DNA of 8,252 nt from assembly GCA_028821635.1 (NCBI GenBank), contig JAPPDO010000270.1:1-8252 (forward strand), read 5' to 3'. The notes under the pieces were generated by a model. That model made no database searches. It saw only the letters and a list, made by a program, of their open reading frames with translations, and was not told the DNA's origin. Below are positions 7,453-8,252 of the stretch, one piece after another. This stretch comes from Ekhidna sp. (GTDB lineage Bacteria > Bacteroidota > Bacteroidia > Cytophagales > Cyclobacteriaceae). Position 1 is the stretch's first letter; every line of letters starts with the position of its first letter. A program made the translations under genes and the position numbers.

Positions 7453-7796
7453 GCAAGCCAACTCATCGCTTCTATTGAATGATAGAGGAGGAAAGTCCGG
7501 GCAGCATAGAGTAGCGTACTCCTGAAAAGGGAGCATCCTTATGGGATAGAGCCAGTGCCACAGAAAACAGACTACTCCTAATCAATATTTGATTTGGGGA
7601 AAAGGTGAAAAGGTGGAGTAAGAGCCCACCACCCTGATAGTGATTGAAGGGGTATGGTAAACCTTACGTGCTGAGAGACCAAATAAGTCCTGCATCTGAA
7701 AGTAACTCGCTTGAGCAGGATTGGGTAGGTTGTTAGATCCTTTCTTTAGGACCAGATAAATGATGAGATAAAACAGAACCCGGCTTATTGGCTTGC
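7453..7796 (+). ncRNA. rnpB: RNase P RNA, bacterial type A
   Basis: This is the catalytic RNA of ribonuclease P, which removes 5' leaders from pre-tRNAs together with the RnpA protein. The conserved blocks appear in order. The 5' P4 strand GAGGAAAGTCCGGGC is at 7488-7502. CCACAGAAAA begins near 7558. The P11/J11-12 core runs over 7604-7630 and ends in GTAAGAGCCCACC. GGTAAACC follows at about 7656-7663. AGATAAATGATGA starts at 7754, and the 3' P4 strand ACAGAACCCGGCTTA is at 7773-7787. The ends are set by a perfect 9-bp P1 helix, GCAAGCCAA (7453-7461) with TTGGCTTGC (7788-7796). The length of about 344 nt is normal for type A. A -7 promoter element immediately precedes it. No strong intrinsic terminator is seen after the 3' end; a weak 5-bp hairpin at 7812-7836 lacks a T tract. 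Confidence 0.96.
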
Positions 7797-7990
7797 TTCT
7801 TCTGATTTACACTCCATCCAAAAATTATGATTGGAGCAGAAACACAAAAACTATGAGACATTGTCAAGTGATTGTTTACTGGGTCAGAAAACACAATAAA
7901 CAAAACGATGTCATTAATACGTAGAAAATTAGACGTTAGCCTGTTGGTTGGTCTTTTCCTTCTGTACGTTTTCCTTTGCGTATGTGGGGC

Positions 7991-8019
7991 AAGTCCTTTG
8001 TGTGCAAGCACTTAGACTT
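7991..8019. repeat. two-part imperfect hairpin
   Basis: The outer arms AAGTC (7991-7995) and GACTT (8015-8019) pair, and inside them GTGC-AA-GCAC (8001-8010) forms a second stem. No T tract follows closely enough for a standard terminator. It closes the T/G-rich block that starts near 7936 and may mark the end of a dispersed intergenic element. Confidence 0.35.
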
Positions 8020-8024
8020 AACAC

Positions 8025-8047
8025 TACAATTGTAATTAATATTAATT
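8025..8047. repeat. two abutting AT-rich palindromes
   Basis: TACAATTGTA (8025-8034) and AATTAATATTAATT (8034-8047) are both perfect palindromes and share one base. They could be binding sites for a dimeric regulator or chance in very AT-rich DNA. No promoter or gene next to them explains them. Confidence 0.3.
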
Positions 8048-8159
8048 TCAGTTTCATAAGTGGTTTTAGTCCTATGACTTTTACTTTCTTTATTTTCCCA
8101 AAAGTAGCGGATTTTTTTTAATTATCTAATTAAGGACTGTAAATATATCTTATAGATTT

Positions 8160-8252
8160 GAGACCTTTGCATAAATAATTTAATTTTCGGCATTGCTCAT
8201 TTAGCATAGTTAAATGATTGAATAACAAATATAAAGAATATTCCATCATCTC
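8160..8252. mobile_element. possible end of an insertion sequence running off the window
   Basis: GAGACCTTTGCA (8160-8171) resembles the terminal inverted repeat of some IS5-type and related insertion sequences, as far as I recall. The sequence after it is AT-rich and leaderless-looking, as expected before a transposase gene. The second terminus and any transposase would lie beyond 8252, so this rests on a 12-base resemblance only. Confidence 0.3.

Larger units (their letters stand above)
7797..8252. other. AT-rich intergenic stretch with hairpins, no convincing gene
   Basis: No open reading frame with recognisable family features is present on either strand. The stretch contains a weak hairpin just after rnpB (7812-7836), a T/G-rich block at about 7936-8010, a two-part hairpin (7991-8019), adjacent perfect palindromes (8025-8047), another AT hairpin (TTAATTA/TAATTAA, 8118-8133) and a possible insertion-sequence end at 8160. 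The minus strand is open through 8252 for about 39 codons, to a stop near 8137, without any recognisable feature. Confidence 0.5.

Noticed and set aside
7733..8011. 92-codon minus-strand open frame overlapping the 3' part of rnpB
   Set aside because: It runs into the conserved 3' end of RNase P RNA, has an unlikely composition and shows no family features. Its N-terminal part comes from the repeat-like block.
7929..8022. Integron attC-like site, because of ACGTTAGCC and ACTTAAC
   Set aside because: The right-hand box does not fit GTTRRRY, the two boxes are in the wrong order, and no extended inverted arms pair between them.

Overview
The window looks like a chromosomal segment of an AT-rich member of the Bacteroidota, probably a Cytophagales-like lineage (the order is a guess). 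Three things point this way. TsaD and the very large TamB family protein are divergent neighbours. There is almost no Shine-Dalgarno sequence upstream of starts. Several -7 elements match the Bacteroidota consensus TAnnTTTG, placed sensibly upstream of a gene (6107-6114) and of the RNase P RNA (7441-7448).

Layout. Positions 1-449 are non-coding. They hold a candidate promoter (84-91), a clear rho-independent terminator (143-169) and a structured or repeat-like stretch downstream of tsaD. tsaD (450-1451, minus) encodes the tRNA t6A-modification enzyme. tamB (1452-5966, plus) encodes a 1504-residue inner-membrane-anchored envelope protein. The two genes are divergent with no base between their start codons, which read GTG and TTG. 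An orphan gene of unknown function (6132-6818, plus) follows, with its own good Bacteroidota-type promoter. It contains a D-x(12)-E-x-K pattern that could be a PD-(D/E)xK nuclease core.

Twelve bases after the orphan gene, a reading frame starts abruptly in the middle of an agmatine deiminase/peptidylarginine deiminase-family protein (6831-7268). It keeps the catalytic His and Cys but has lost its N-terminal half, so it is a truncated pseudogene. The RNase P RNA gene rnpB (about 7453-7796) follows, complete with all the conserved blocks and a closing P1 helix. The last 450 bases are AT-rich and have no convincing gene. They contain hairpins, palindromes, a doubtful 35-codon hydrophobic reading frame, and at 8160 a sequence resembling an insertion-sequence terminal inverted repeat.

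The housekeeping genes (tsaD, tamB, rnpB) form a conserved core background. The stretch between tamB and rnpB appears to be a remodelled site where a small unknown gene now abuts a decapitated metabolic gene. The unknown gene is the best candidate for something undescribed. I do not see a multi-gene novel system, a CRISPR array or a tRNA in this window.
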